NCBI RefSeq assembly: GCF_016428595.1
Contig: NZ_JAELVQ010000011.1
Coordinates: 62,001-126,000 of the forward strand
Source: Snuella sedimenti
GTDB taxonomy: Bacteria; Bacteroidota; Bacteroidia; Flavobacteriales; Flavobacteriaceae
Direction: 5' to 3'
Length of the DNA: 64,000 bases
In this document: piece after piece, positions 46,910 through 55,736 of the stretch
How positions within the stretch are numbered: the first letter of the stretch is position 1
Layout: each line of letters begins with the position of its first letter
Made by a program: the position numbers and the translations under genes
The notes under the pieces: generated by a model
What the model saw: the letters and a program-made list of their open reading frames with translations, nothing else
Database searches by the model: none
What the model was told of the DNA's origin: nothing

Positions 46910-48247
46910 CTAGTCATCAATGCCTAGATCCTCCGACGCAAAATATTCTTGTGGCGCAGGTATTATCCTATTAATCCGTAATCTAAAATCGGGTCTTTTA
47001 TCGTTCTTTAAATCGATAAACGTTTCAGAATTTGAACTTTTAGAGTATACATTAAAAAACGCACTATTTCCATACCAATTCTCTAAGTCTTCATTATTTG
47101 AATTATTTTCAACAAAAATATTCCCATTACAATTGTTAAAATACATATCGGTAAACTTGATTTTTTCCAAATTTTCCTGATTAATAGCAATTTTATCTTC
47201 TAGTATTACGGCAGGGTTAAAACCCGAAATAACACTTTTGTTCATATCAAGGGATGCATTTTCTCCAACAAACAAGGCTTCTTTCACTAGACCTTTTTCC
47301 ATATCCTCCTTTAAATTGTTACTACTGTTTACCAACGTTAGGTTTTTAGCAATTACTGAGGTTCCCTTTTTAGTGAAGTCTACTTCTTCTCGCTTATCAT
47401 AAGAGTTAATTTGCATGCATCGAGATCCACTACTGCTAGAAGTATAAGGCGAACGAACTGCCAGGGAATTATGTAATTGCGATTGGGTTCCAAAATTAAA
47501 TTTAAAATCGTTGTTGCTTGCTTTATAAGAAACAGCTTGATTTAACTTGACTTCTCCGCCCCATATTTCAAAGGCGTTCCCAGAAGAATAGCTTACCATG
47601 ATGTTTTCCAATACGGTTTCATTGCCTACTCCGGCCAATAATAATCCATTAAAGTAGCTTTGTCTCCCTACTCGTTTTCCAGCGTACTCAATTCTTACAT
47701 AACGTAGAATGCCTGAGTTGCTTTCGGCATTTGCACCACCATAGTTTGTGTCTCCATATGAGGAAGGTGTAAGGTGCGGATAAAATGAAGCTACCGAACC
47801 GTTGCCAAACCTATTTGTTGGAGCATCACCAAGTAAAATGATACCTCCCCAGTCACCTTCTTTTTTAATACTTCTGTTTGAGGTGAAAACAATGGGATCT
47901 GTTTCTAAACCGTCTGCAATTATTTTAGAGCCCTTGGCAATTGTAAGGGAAGCTTTAGATTCATAATCACCTATTATTACGGTACCTGGTTCTATGGTAA
48001 GCGTAGCGCCATTGGTTACGAAAACATTTCCCATTAATAAGTAGATGTCTCTTTTTAATAGCTTTGTATCTTTTGTAATGTTTCCGGCTAATATTTGTGT
48101 AGGTGTATCATAGTCTTGAATACCGGGCTTAAAATTTGTCCAATTATGTAACCAATTATTGGAACCAATTATTCCTTTTTCCTGTTGAGCGAAAACATTT
48201 CCTATTATTAGTAGAAACACGCATGCGATTTGGGTAACGTTTTTCAT
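46910..48247 (-). CDS. Secreted parallel beta-helix protein, function unknown
   Basis: A signal peptide (ACVFLLIIGNVFAQQ) is followed by repeated short strands typical of a right-handed beta-helix: LMGNVFVTNGATLTIEPGTV, SLTIAKGSKIIADG, PIVFTSNRSIKKEGDWGGII, LRYVRIEYAGKR and ENIMVSYSSGNAFEIWGGEV. The GDWGGI stretch is common in exported beta-helix proteins of Bacteroidota. No catalytic motif and no T9SS sorting domain is seen at the C-terminus (YFASEDLGIDD). It lies 188 bases upstream of sprC on the same strand and has its own promoter, so any link to gliding is only by position. Confidence 0.65.
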   Translation of the reverse strand: MKNVTQIACVFLLIIGNVFAQQEKGIIGSNNWLHNWTNFKPGIQDYDTPTQILAGNITKDTKLLKRDIYLLMGNVFVTNGATLTIEPGTVIIGDYESKASLTIAKGSKIIADGLETDPIVFTSNRSIKKEGDWGGIILLGDAPTNRFGNGSVASFYPHLTPSSYGDTNYGGANAESNSGILRYVRIEYAGKRVGRQSYFNGLLLAGVGNETVLENIMVSYSSGNAFEIWGGEVKLNQAVSYKASNNDFKFNFGTQSQLHNSLAVRSPYTSSSSGSRCMQINSYDKREEVDFTKKGTSVIAKNLTLVNSSNNLKEDMEKGLVKEALFVGENASLDMNKSVISGFNPAVILEDKIAINQENLEKIKFTDMYFNNCNGNIFVENNSNNEDLENWYGNSAFFNVYSKSSNSETFIDLKNDKRPDFRLRINRIIPAPQEYFASEDLGIDD

Positions 48248-48586
48248 GGTTAAAAATTTATCATTAAAACAATAATATATTCATCAATTTGAGTCTTCAA
48301 ATATATAAAAAAACCTATGAAATACCAATTATTTCGATAAAATGCACTAAATATTTAATATTTGTAAGAATATATGTGTTATATTTGCATCTGTTTACAA
48401 ATACTGAGGTAATTATTGCACATAGTGCTAGTATTTACAGTTTTACGTATTGTAAAATTTTGGCTTCACAAATTGATATTTTAGACATGTTTTTTATAAA
48501 AAATAACCTACTTTCTACAGAAAATAGGTTAAAGATCAAAGCGTTAATACCAAACTATACTTTGTGTTTTTTATTGAAACGATGCA
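48248..48586. other. Intergenic region between two leftward genes
   Basis: Holds the promoter of the beta-helix gene, a rightward TATATTTG box (48380-48387) and a hairpin with AACCTA/TAGGTT arms (48505-48540). One frame is open rightward over most of the interval from a TTG at 48289, but it has no ATG near its start and an AT-rich, Ile/Leu/Tyr-biased product unlike a protein. I see no gene. A small rightward RNA is possible but weakly supported. Confidence 0.5.
48298..48328 (-). promoter_or_regulatory. Promoter of the beta-helix gene
   Basis: Read leftward, TATATTTG (48305-48298) is an exact -7 box. TTG at 48328-48326 lies 20 bases before it, the spacing expected for the -33 element. The leader is about 44 bases. 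Confidence 0.6.
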
Positions 48587-49033
48587 TCAATTAAATTCAG
48601 AATATTGATGCAATAGTTTCATTGTTTCTTCGTAAAATAGAATTGCAGATATTAATTTATTGGTATCGGAATAGGGTAATATCATTTTTTGAAATTCAAC
48701 GGTGTTTTCTAGAAAATTATCTGTCGCTTCAAATTGATTCTCTAATGCTTTTTTGTTATCGTTGTTTTTTGGAATACCAAGAGTCGCCATAGTTACACCT
48801 GGTTTCGTTGCAAATGCTATATAAGGTAGTATTTTAATAAGGCTTTCTGTACGTTCTATATACAATGCTAATAACTCTCCTTTTTGCATACGTTCCAATT
48901 CTTCTACATTGTGGTATTTTTTTATAGCGGCTCCTTCTCTAATAATGCTTTTGGGACCTTTATTTTTTTGCGCATAACCAATACCGGTCATAAAAAATAG
49001 GCTGAAGCTAAGTAAAATAAATTTCATTTTCAT
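48587..49033 (-). CDS. Small secreted protein, unknown function
   Basis: A signal peptide (ILLSFSLFFMTGIGYAQ) is followed by about 125 residues predicted helical: VEELERMQKGELLALYIERT, then LIKILPYIAFATKPGVTMAT and NQFEATDNFLENTVEFQKMI. No known motif was recognised. It has a fitting -7 box upstream and a clean start. It is probably periplasmic. The neighbours give no hint of function. Confidence 0.6.
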   Translation of the reverse strand: MKMKFILLSFSLFFMTGIGYAQKNKGPKSIIREGAAIKKYHNVEELERMQKGELLALYIERTESLIKILPYIAFATKPGVTMATLGIPKNNDNKKALENQFEATDNFLENTVEFQKMILPYSDTNKLISAILFYEETMKLLHQYSEFN

Positions 49034-49058
49034 ATCTAAGACTTAAGGGTTAACAAAA

Positions 49059-49066
49059 CAAATCTA
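49059..49066 (-). promoter_or_regulatory. -7 box of the small secreted protein gene
   Basis: Read leftward, TAGATTTG matches TAnnTTTG exactly, 25 bases before the start codon at 49033. No clear -33 TTG was found. Confidence 0.5.
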
Positions 49067-49475
49067 TGTAATTAATCGTTAAAAAAATCATTTCATCGGG
49101 TATTTTGATCAAAACTTGAATTTAGAGTTATTGTTTTAATTCATGCATAATATTGAATTTATGGGTTTTCCATATTTAAGATCGTTTAGGCGCTTCTTGT
49201 TGTTTTAAAATGCTGTTAATAAGTGTTTTAAGTACTGTTGTTTAGAGTGTGATCTAATATATAACATTTCTGGTTAAACGTATTTTTTGTTACTATTGAA
49301 CCCCAACAAAGGGATAATTAAAAACAATAATTCAGTATTTCGTCGATAAAAATAAGCATTTTAACGATATAAAGTAAATTTTTTTTTTCGATTGAGCAAT
49401 TTTTTTTCAAACTTAGAGTAAAAAGCATACATGATTTATAGCACATATTGCCCGTCTTTGTATCTCAATTTTGCT

Positions 49476-49483
49476 TAATTTTG
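49476..49483 (+). promoter_or_regulatory. -7 box of the glnS promoter
   Basis: TAATTTTG matches TAnnTTTG exactly and lies 20 bases before the ATG at 49504. It decides the glnS start: a TTG at 49471 in the same frame would lie upstream of transcription. Confidence 0.55.
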
Positions 49484-49503
49484 CCCAAATCATTAGAAGT
49501 TAC

Positions 49504-51522
49504 ATGGTGAATGACAATAAATCGCTCAATTTTTTAGAGCAAATTATAGAAGAAGATTTAGCCAATGGCTTATCAAATAATAAATTGCGTTTTCGGTTCC
49601 CTCCAGAACCCAATGGATATCTACACATAGGACATACCAAGGCAATAGGAATTAGTTTTGGGTTAGGTGAAAAATACAATGCCCCAGTAAATCTTCGTTT
49701 TGACGATACGAATCCAGCAAAGGAAGAACAAGAATATGTAGATGCTATAAAAAAAGATGTTGCTTGGTTAGGATATACGTGGGATAAAGAATTGTTTTCT
49801 TCTGATTATTTTCAACAGCTTTACGATTGGGCCATTATCCTTATTAAGAAAGGAAAGGCCTATGTCGATTCTCAATCCAGTGAGGTTATGGCTGAGCAAA
49901 AGGGAACACCAACACAGCCCGGTGTAGATAGTCCATACAGAAATAGAAGTATTGAAGAAAACTTGGACTTGTTCGAACGCATGAAGCAAGGAGAATTTGA
50001 GGAAGGAGCACACATACTACGTGCAAAAATAGATATGAAGCATCCCAATATGCTAATGCGTGATCCTATTATGTATAGGATATTAAAAAAACACCATCAT
50101 AGAACTGGAAATGATTGGTGTATCTATCCGATGTACGATTGGACGCATGGTGAGAGCGATTATATTGAACAAATTTCACATTCTTTATGCTCTTTAGAGT
50201 TTAAACCCCATCGGGAACTCTATGATTGGTTTTTAGATCAAATAGTGGATGTTAATAAGCTTAGGCCAAAACAGCGTGAGTTTGCACGTTTAAATCTAAG
50301 TTACACGATAATGAGTAAGCGTAAACTGCTTCAATTGGTTGAGCAAGGTATAGTATACGGATGGGACGATCCTAGAATGCCTACTATTTCAGGTTTGAGG
50401 CGTAGGGGGTATACACCCAAAGCGATTCGACATTTTGTAGAACGTGTAGGTGTAGCCAAACGCGATAACGTAATTGATGTTTCACTTTTGGAATTCTGCA
50501 TTCGAGAAGATTTAAATAAAACAGCTCCAAGGGTAATGGCAGTTATGGATCCTGTTAAGCTCGTTATTACTAATTATCCAGAAGGTAAAGAGGAGTGGTT
50601 AGAGGCAGAAAATAACCCTGAGGACGAAAGTGCTGGTTATAGAAAGATCCCTTTTTCCCGTGAATTATATATTGAAAGAGATGATTTTAAGGAAGAAGCC
50701 AATAGTAAGTATTTCCGTTTGACTTTAGGAAAAGAGGTGCGACTAAAAAATGCCTATATAATTAAAGGAGAAGACGTTGTTAAAGATGCCCATGGCAATA
50801 TTTTAGAAATCCATTGTGTGTATGATAAAGATACTTTAAGCGGAAGTGGGACCGAGGCAAGCTTACGAAAAGTAAAAGGCACATTACACTGGGTTTCCAT
50901 TCAGCATGCTTTAAAAGCAGAAGTAAGGGAGTACGACAGGTTATTTATGGATGAGGCTCCAGATAGTCATCAGGATAAAGAGTTTATGGAATTTTTAAAC
51001 CCTAAATCCTTAAGAGTGATTGAAGCTTTTGTTGAACCAAGTTTAAAAGAAGCGAAAGTAGGAGAGCGGTTTCAGTTTCAGCGTTTGGGATATTTTAATG
51101 TTGATGATGATGCCTCTGAAGGCAAGTTGATATTTAACAAAACGGTCGGATTACGGGACACTTGGGCCAAACAAAAACCTAAAGAAGTATCAAATAAGCC
51201 TCAAGTTAAAACGCAACCTAAGAGAAAAGCTATTGATGTTATTCAGCAATTGGGTAAAAAGTATACTAATTTACCAGAAGCGAAGCAACAAAAAGTAAAA
51301 GCTGAAATTCAAGAATTGGCAGAACAGGTAAACTATGAGGAATTAGAGCCTTTATTCAATACCGCTGTTAAAAAGGTGGGAACGCGTATAGCTGTTGCTA
51401 TAACGCTTGATGTTTTGCTAAAGAAAGGCGTTGAGCGTAATGATGAAATACACAAATTTATTACTAAAGCACTAGAAGATAAAAACGATATTTTGGTAGC
51501 CGAAGCCCAAGGTATTATATAA
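49504..51522 (+). CDS. glnS: Glutamine--tRNA ligase with C-terminal extension
   Basis: A class I aminoacyl-tRNA synthetase that charges tRNA-Gln. The HIGH motif is in PPEPNGYLHIGHTKA, the KMSKS-type motif is YTIMSKRKLLQLV, and YDWTHGESDYIEQISHSLCS and the two C-terminal anticodon-binding barrels follow. The ATG at 49504 gives 672 residues. E. coli GlnRS has about 554, and the excess is a helical C-terminal domain (about 565-672; KAIDVIQQLGKKYTNLPEAK, KKVGTRIAVAITLDVLLKKG) separated by a Lys/Pro-rich linker. Together with gltX in this window it shows that the cell charges Gln directly. Confidence 0.96.
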   Translation: MVNDNKSLNFLEQIIEEDLANGLSNNKLRFRFPPEPNGYLHIGHTKAIGISFGLGEKYNAPVNLRFDDTNPAKEEQEYVDAIKKDVAWLGYTWDKELFSSDYFQQLYDWAIILIKKGKAYVDSQSSEVMAEQKGTPTQPGVDSPYRNRSIEENLDLFERMKQGEFEEGAHILRAKIDMKHPNMLMRDPIMYRILKKHHHRTGNDWCIYPMYDWTHGESDYIEQISHSLCSLEFKPHRELYDWFLDQIVDVNKLRPKQREFARLNLSYTIMSKRKLLQLVEQGIVYGWDDPRMPTISGLRRRGYTPKAIRHFVERVGVAKRDNVIDVSLLEFCIREDLNKTAPRVMAVMDPVKLVITNYPEGKEEWLEAENNPEDESAGYRKIPFSRELYIERDDFKEEANSKYFRLTLGKEVRLKNAYIIKGEDVVKDAHGNILEIHCVYDKDTLSGSGTEASLRKVKGTLHWVSIQHALKAEVREYDRLFMDEAPDSHQDKEFMEFLNPKSLRVIEAFVEPSLKEAKVGERFQFQRLGYFNVDDDASEGKLIFNKTVGLRDTWAKQKPKEVSNKPQVKTQPKRKAIDVIQQLGKKYTNLPEAKQQKVKAEIQELAEQVNYEELEPLFNTAVKKVGTRIAVAITLDVLLKKGVERNDEIHKFITKALEDKNDILVAEAQGII

Positions 51523-51605
51523 AAATATTGATTTTCAAGAAGCTAAGATGATGTGTGTAAGATAAATTTTATTACATTTAGCTTACTAACTAAACATTTT
51601 TTATC

Positions 51606-52088
51606 ATGGAATTTAATTTTTTAGCACTCTTAGCTTCAGCAGCTTCTGCTTTGGTAATGGGATTTATTTGGTACAATCCAAAGGTATTTGGTAATGCTTG
51701 GATGCAAGCAGCCGATATGACCGAAGAAAAAATGAAAGGCGCTAATATGGCGAAGATTTTTATTTTAGCTTTCGTCTTTGCTTTCTTTTTAGCCTTTGCT
51801 ATTCAGTTTTTAGCTATTCACCAAACAGGAGCCATTAGTATGGTTGGAGGCGATGTTGAAAATGCTTTGCCATCGTTTGCTGCATTTATGGAAGATTATG
51901 GAGATGCATTTAGAACCTTTAAGCATGGCGCATTGCATGGTGTTATTGCTGGTATTTTTATAGCTTTACCAATAATTGGAACCAATGCTTTGTTTGAGCG
52001 TAAGGGCACTAAATATATTTTAATAAATAGTGGCTACTGGATTGTAACATTGGCTATTATGGGAGCTATAGTTTGTGGGTGGAAATAA
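51606..52088 (+). CDS. DUF1761-family membrane protein
   Basis: 160 residues with four hydrophobic segments (about 5-22, 50-70, 105-125, 138-158). The order and the motifs MGFIWYNPKVFGNAWMQA and FRTFKHGALHGVIAGIF fit the DUF1761 family, whose function is unknown. It lies 83 bases behind glnS and is followed by a terminator. A near -7 box (TACATTTA, 51573-51580) lies before it. Confidence 0.8.
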   Translation: MEFNFLALLASAASALVMGFIWYNPKVFGNAWMQAADMTEEKMKGANMAKIFILAFVFAFFLAFAIQFLAIHQTGAISMVGGDVENALPSFAAFMEDYGDAFRTFKHGALHGVIAGIFIALPIIGTNALFERKGTKYILINSGYWIVTLAIMGAIVCGWK

Positions 52089-52111
52089 TTTTGTAATTTT
52101 TTAGCATATTT

Positions 52112-52145
52112 AAAGACTGAAAGGTTTCACTTTCGGTCTTTTTTA
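52112..52145 (+). terminator. Intrinsic terminator after the DUF1761 gene
   Basis: AAGACTGAAAG and CTTTCGGTCTT pair around GTTTCA and run into TTTTTTA. The T-run abuts the first possible start codon (TTG at 52146) of the next gene. Confidence 0.85.
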
Positions 52146-53318
52146 TTGGAAACATATCGTTTATTGGAAACATACCATATTTATTATTCTTCCGAAGACT
52201 TGCCTAGCACATGGAATGACCTTGTTGGGCATGATATTTTTCTGCAGGCGTCTTATTTACAGGCGCTTGAAGAAGCATCGCCAAATAACATACAACTGTT
52301 CTATATAGGGGTTTTTAAGGATGATAATCTTGTTGGTGGTGCTATAGTACAACGGGTACAGTTGTACCTAAAAGATATGTTTAGGAAAACAAAAGTGTCC
52401 TGTGTAAAAGAATTTGTACAAGATCTTGTTTCAAAAGTGCTAAAAGGCAATATTTTGGTGGTTGGTAATTTAACCCATACGGGTCAGCATGGGGTTTTTT
52501 ATTTAAAGGACAAAATAGATACGGCCAGATATTTAAATACGGTTTCTGATGCTTTAGAAGAGCTTAGAGAAGAAATTAAAGCAACCCAAAATAAAAAAAT
52601 TCGAGCCATTTTGTGGAAAGATTATTTTCTGGACGACCCTATTCATATTGAAGAGGGTTTTTTTAAGAAGCAAATGTTGTACAAAATAGTAGTGCAACCT
52701 AATATGATCATGCCTGTTAGGCAACAATGGCAAAATTTTGGAGATTATGTGGGTAGTTTAACTAAAAAGTACAGAGATCGCTATAAACGGGCCAGAAAGA
52801 AGTTTAATACGATTCATATTACAGAATTGGATTTAGAAGCTGTTTATAAAGAAGCGCCCAGGTTGCATAAGCTGTATCTAAATGTGTCTAATAATGCTAA
52901 GTTCAATACATTTTTATTACCAGACAATCATTTTTACAGCTTAAAATTACGATTGGGAAATCATTTTAAAATATTTGGTTATTATATCGATAATGAGCTC
53001 GTTGGTTTTTATACACTATTGCTTAATAAAGGTGATCTCGAAACTTATTTTTTGGGTTACGACAAAGAGCACCAATACCCAAATCAGTTGTATTTAAATA
53101 TGTTATATGATATGGCTCAATATGCTATCGAAAATAAGTTTTCTACGATTGTTTATGCTAGAACAGCTATGGAAATTAAAAGTTCGGTTGGTGCAGAGCC
53201 TAAAGCTATGGTAGTGTATTTAAAGCATACAAATGGTGTTATGAATACGGTTTTAAAGATAATTTTTTGGTTAATGAATCCTAAGCAAAAATGGAACGAA
53301 CGACATCCTTTTAAATAG
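52146..53318 (+). CDS. GNAT/FemAB-like acyltransferase family protein
   Basis: 390 residues. The C-terminal half (about 200-345) has the pattern of the BioF2-like GNAT/FemAB acetyltransferases: LTKKYRDRYKRARKKF, then KIFGYYIDNELVGFYTLLLN and FLGYDKEHQYPNQLYLNMLY. The substrate is unknown; members of the superfamily transfer acyl or aminoacyl groups to small molecules or peptidoglycan. No signal peptide is seen. The frame has no ATG near the N-terminus: TTG at 52146 or 52164 must be used. These codons belong to an 18-base tandem duplication (16 of 18 bases alike), so the true start is uncertain. The gene lies directly behind a terminator. Confidence 0.7.
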   Translation: METYRLLETYHIYYSSEDLPSTWNDLVGHDIFLQASYLQALEEASPNNIQLFYIGVFKDDNLVGGAIVQRVQLYLKDMFRKTKVSCVKEFVQDLVSKVLKGNILVVGNLTHTGQHGVFYLKDKIDTARYLNTVSDALEELREEIKATQNKKIRAILWKDYFLDDPIHIEEGFFKKQMLYKIVVQPNMIMPVRQQWQNFGDYVGSLTKKYRDRYKRARKKFNTIHITELDLEAVYKEAPRLHKLYLNVSNNAKFNTFLLPDNHFYSLKLRLGNHFKIFGYYIDNELVGFYTLLLNKGDLETYFLGYDKEHQYPNQLYLNMLYDMAQYAIENKFSTIVYARTAMEIKSSVGAEPKAMVVYLKHTNGVMNTVLKIIFWLMNPKQKWNERHPFK

Positions 53319-53377
53319 CCTTTAATAAGTGTTTTATTTTTAGTAACTTAAGGGTAATATTTTTAAAAGGATGTATT

Positions 53378-53584
53378 ATGGGATCTTCAGAAGAAACACT
53401 GTCAAAAATATCGAAACTAACTAGGGAAATTGAAACGAATTATCCAGGACTCTACAAGTATTTGGATGAAAGTCCGATGACAATTCCTAACGAGGCGCAT
53501 CCTAATATCGACGCGGCTTCTATGGATGAGTATTTAGAGACTTTAGAGCGCCTTTTAAGCGATTATAAAGGAGAGCGTGAATAA
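53378..53584 (+). CDS. Small acidic conserved-type protein, unknown function
   Basis: 68 residues, acidic and without membrane segment: SKLTREIETNYPGLYKYLDE, then MDEYLETLERLLSDY. It looks like a compact helical cytoplasmic protein. The clean ATG, the following terminator and ordinary codon use support it as real. I do not recognise the family. It lies 59 bases behind the acyltransferase gene. Confidence 0.65.
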   Translation: MGSSEETLSKISKLTREIETNYPGLYKYLDESPMTIPNEAHPNIDAASMDEYLETLERLLSDYKGERE

Positions 53585-53587
53585 GCA

Positions 53588-53632
53588 AAAAGCAACCGCT
53601 AAAACAAATGTTTTAAGCAGTTGCTTCTTTTA
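53588..53632 (+). terminator. Intrinsic terminator after the small acidic protein gene
   Basis: AAGCAAC..GCTAAAAC and GTTTTAAGC..GTTGCTT pair around AAAT and are followed by CTTTTA. It could also act on the opposite strand. A further stem (CTTGGG 53700-53705, CCCAAG 53712-53717) stands between it and the converging SPFH gene. Confidence 0.8.
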
Positions 53633-53737
53633 CTCGATAACAGAGATTTAAATGCTCCGAGTTTTGTTTCGAAATCAGAACACCGTTTCCTGTAAATGAC
53701 TTGGGCTTGCCCCCAAGATAATTTACTAGGTACTAGG

Positions 53738-54670
53738 TTATTCTTTGTTATCCCCTTTGTTTTGTTTCGCTTCTTTCATGGCTTCACCAATTTGGTTGCT
53801 GGCCGTAAAACTAGCTACCATGTCGTTAAGCATATTGCTGCCAGCTTGTGGTGAATTTGGCAGAAGAATTAAGTTGCTGTTTGTTTCGCTGCCAATAGCC
53901 TGTAGCGTGTCGTAGTGTTGCGTAACAACAATTAAGGCTGAGGCTTCTTGCGAATTGATCCCTACGCGGTTTAAGACATCTACAGATTCTTCAAGGCCTC
54001 GTGCAATTTCACGACGTTGGTCTGCAATACCTTGGCCTTGTAAACGTTTGCTTTCTGCTTCTGCTTTTGCTTTTTCAACAATTAAAATACGAGCGGCATC
54101 TCCTTCAAATTGAGCTGCGATTTTTTCACGCTCCGAAGCATTAATGCGGTTCATGGCTTCTTTTACTTGAGCGTCCGGGTCAATATCGGTAACAAGGGTT
54201 TTTATTATGTCAAAACCGTAATCCGACATGGCATCATTAAGTTCGGCCTTTACTGCCAGTGCGATGTCATCTTTTTTAACAAACACATCATCTAACTTCA
54301 TTTTAGGAACTTCGGCACGTACCACATCAAAGACGTAACTTGTTATTTGATCGTGTGGGTAATCAAGCTTATAAAACGCATCGTACACTTTGTCTCTTAT
54401 AACTTTGTATTGCACCGAAACCTTTAAGCGTACAAATACATCATCCAATGTTTTGGTTTCAATAATAACATCCAGTTGCTGAATTTTTAGGCTTAATCTA
54501 CCAGCGATTCTATCGACTAATGGGATTTTAAATTGTGGGCCTGAATGGCGAATACTCTGAAACTTTCCAAAGCGCTCAATAATGCCAGCAGTTTGCTGCT
54601 TTACAATAAAAAAAGATGAGATTAAAATAATTAATCCAATAAAAATGATAGGAATAAAGTAGTAGTTCAT
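53738..54670 (-). CDS. SPFH/band 7 membrane-scaffold protein (stomatin-like)
   Basis: One N-terminal transmembrane segment (residues about 4-23) is followed by a band 7 domain (about 24-190): GIIERFGKFQSIRHSGPQFK, VFVRLKVSVQYKVI, LVTDIDPDAQVKEAMNRINA. A helical region then runs to about 260 (REKIAAQFEGDAARILIVEK), and a short tail closes the protein. Family proteins form oligomers in membrane microdomains and often regulate proteases; the partner is not shown here. No NfeD-type neighbour gene is present. It converges on the small acidic protein gene. Confidence 0.92.
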   Translation of the reverse strand: MNYYFIPIIFIGLIILISSFFIVKQQTAGIIERFGKFQSIRHSGPQFKIPLVDRIAGRLSLKIQQLDVIIETKTLDDVFVRLKVSVQYKVIRDKVYDAFYKLDYPHDQITSYVFDVVRAEVPKMKLDDVFVKKDDIALAVKAELNDAMSDYGFDIIKTLVTDIDPDAQVKEAMNRINASEREKIAAQFEGDAARILIVEKAKAEAESKRLQGQGIADQRREIARGLEESVDVLNRVGINSQEASALIVVTQHYDTLQAIGSETNSNLILLPNSPQAGSNMLNDMVASFTASNQIGEAMKEAKQNKGDNKE

Positions 54671-55026
54671 AATAGCTGTTTAAAAAATTAAGATATAAAA
54701 TTTATATTATATTTGAGGTTTACCAAACAGTATGCACTGCAGTAAACAACCAAAAAGTTAATCAATAAAACATCCATGACCAAAAGTTTTGTTAAACAAC
54801 ATAATGATTATGTGTGTGTTATGTCTGTCTTTCGGCAAAAGCGGTCTCACTATTGAAAATGCAATAAAAAATAAACAAATGAAACGAACATTAACAAATT
54901 TTAAAAATTGCTTCACAAAAAGTAATGTTTAAAATTTTTAATGTGAGAACGAGTGCAACGGGAGCTTACATTCGTTCTTAATTTTTAATTAACATTTAGT
55001 CAAAATAATTACTAAAATTTAAACGA
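54671..55026. other. Intergenic region between divergent genes
   Basis: 356 AT-rich bases. A rightward -7 box (TATATTTG, 54708-54715) lies 310 bases before the beta-barrel gene, and a hairpin (AGAACGAGTG 54946-54955, CATTCGTTCT 54969-54978) followed by TAATTTTTAATT lies between. No frame looks coding. The hairpin could end a small RNA or belong to a long leader. Confidence 0.5.
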
Positions 55027-55707
55027 ATGAAATTTAAGCATTACATTCTATTAGTAGCACTAACCATGGGTTTTGTTACAAAAAGTTTTTCACAGCATAA
55101 AACATATGCCATTACCAACGGGATTGGTATTTTTGGGGGGCTAACAAAGTTTGATATCCAAACGGACAATTTTGTCACGAAACAAGGAGATGGCTTTTTG
55201 GGAGGGTTATCTGCAACGGTCGATATTCCCCATAGATGGTATAATATGAGCTATGGGATGCAGCTATCGGAAAATTATATTCATATTTTGGGGCGTCCAG
55301 ATTTAATTAGTTCTGAAGAAACTTTTATTGAGTACAAACTCTTTGCTGCCCAATTGGCTTTATTGGGGCATATAAAACTAGCAGGAAACTATTTTACTAT
55401 CGATGTCGGGCCTATGGTTCAGTACAACGGTAAATTGGAGCTAAAGGATAAAAGCCAGGAAGGTTATTATATAAATGATTATGCAAATGTATCTGCCGCG
55501 GACATTGCTAATATCTCGAAAGTTAACTTTAATGGAGTAGTGGGAGCTACAGCAGGCATTAAAAACTTTAAGTTGAAGGCGCAGTATATTTATGGGGTCA
55601 CCAATATATTGAAGAAGTTAAATACACAAGATGCGCTTAAAGGTGAAAACGAGAGTTTTAAAGGCAATCAGTCCATGTTGGTTTTTGGTGCAATGTTTTG
55701 CTTTTAA
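55027..55707 (+). CDS. Outer-membrane beta-barrel protein, unknown function
   Basis: A signal peptide (LLVALTMGFVTKSFSQ) is followed by amphipathic strands and a C-terminal aromatic residue (GAMFCF): GIGIFGGLTKFDIQTDN, FLGGLSATVDIPHRWYNMSY, FTIDVGPMVQYNGK, VGATAGIKNFKLKAQYIYG. The pattern fits the PorT-like or outer-membrane-protein beta-barrel group of Bacteroidota, with about eight strands in 226 residues. No ligand is suggested by the neighbours. It converges on gltX, with 29 bases between. Confidence 0.7.
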   Translation: MKFKHYILLVALTMGFVTKSFSQHKTYAITNGIGIFGGLTKFDIQTDNFVTKQGDGFLGGLSATVDIPHRWYNMSYGMQLSENYIHILGRPDLISSEETFIEYKLFAAQLALLGHIKLAGNYFTIDVGPMVQYNGKLELKDKSQEGYYINDYANVSAADIANISKVNFNGVVGATAGIKNFKLKAQYIYGVTNILKKLNTQDALKGENESFKGNQSMLVFGAMFCF

Positions 55708-55736
55708 CCAAAAGACTAACTGCCTTTAAAGGGTTT

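Larger units (their letters stand above)
49034..49503. other. Intergenic region between divergent genes
   Basis: About 470 AT-rich bases between the small secreted protein gene (leftward) and glnS (rightward). It contains promoter boxes for both (49059-49066 and 49476-49483), a T-rich stretch at 49380-49390 and 49409-49416, and no frame that looks coding. No RNA gene was recognised. Confidence 0.6.

Noticed and set aside
48289-48594. Open frame of 101 codons on the + strand in the 48.2-48.6 kb interval
   Set aside because: It begins with TTG, overlaps the promoter of the beta-helix gene and the end of the next gene, and its product looks like translated AT-rich non-coding DNA.
49471-49503. 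TTG start for glnS at 49471
   Set aside because: It lies upstream of the probable transcription start set by TAATTTTG at 49476-49483; ATG at 49504 fits the family N-terminus.
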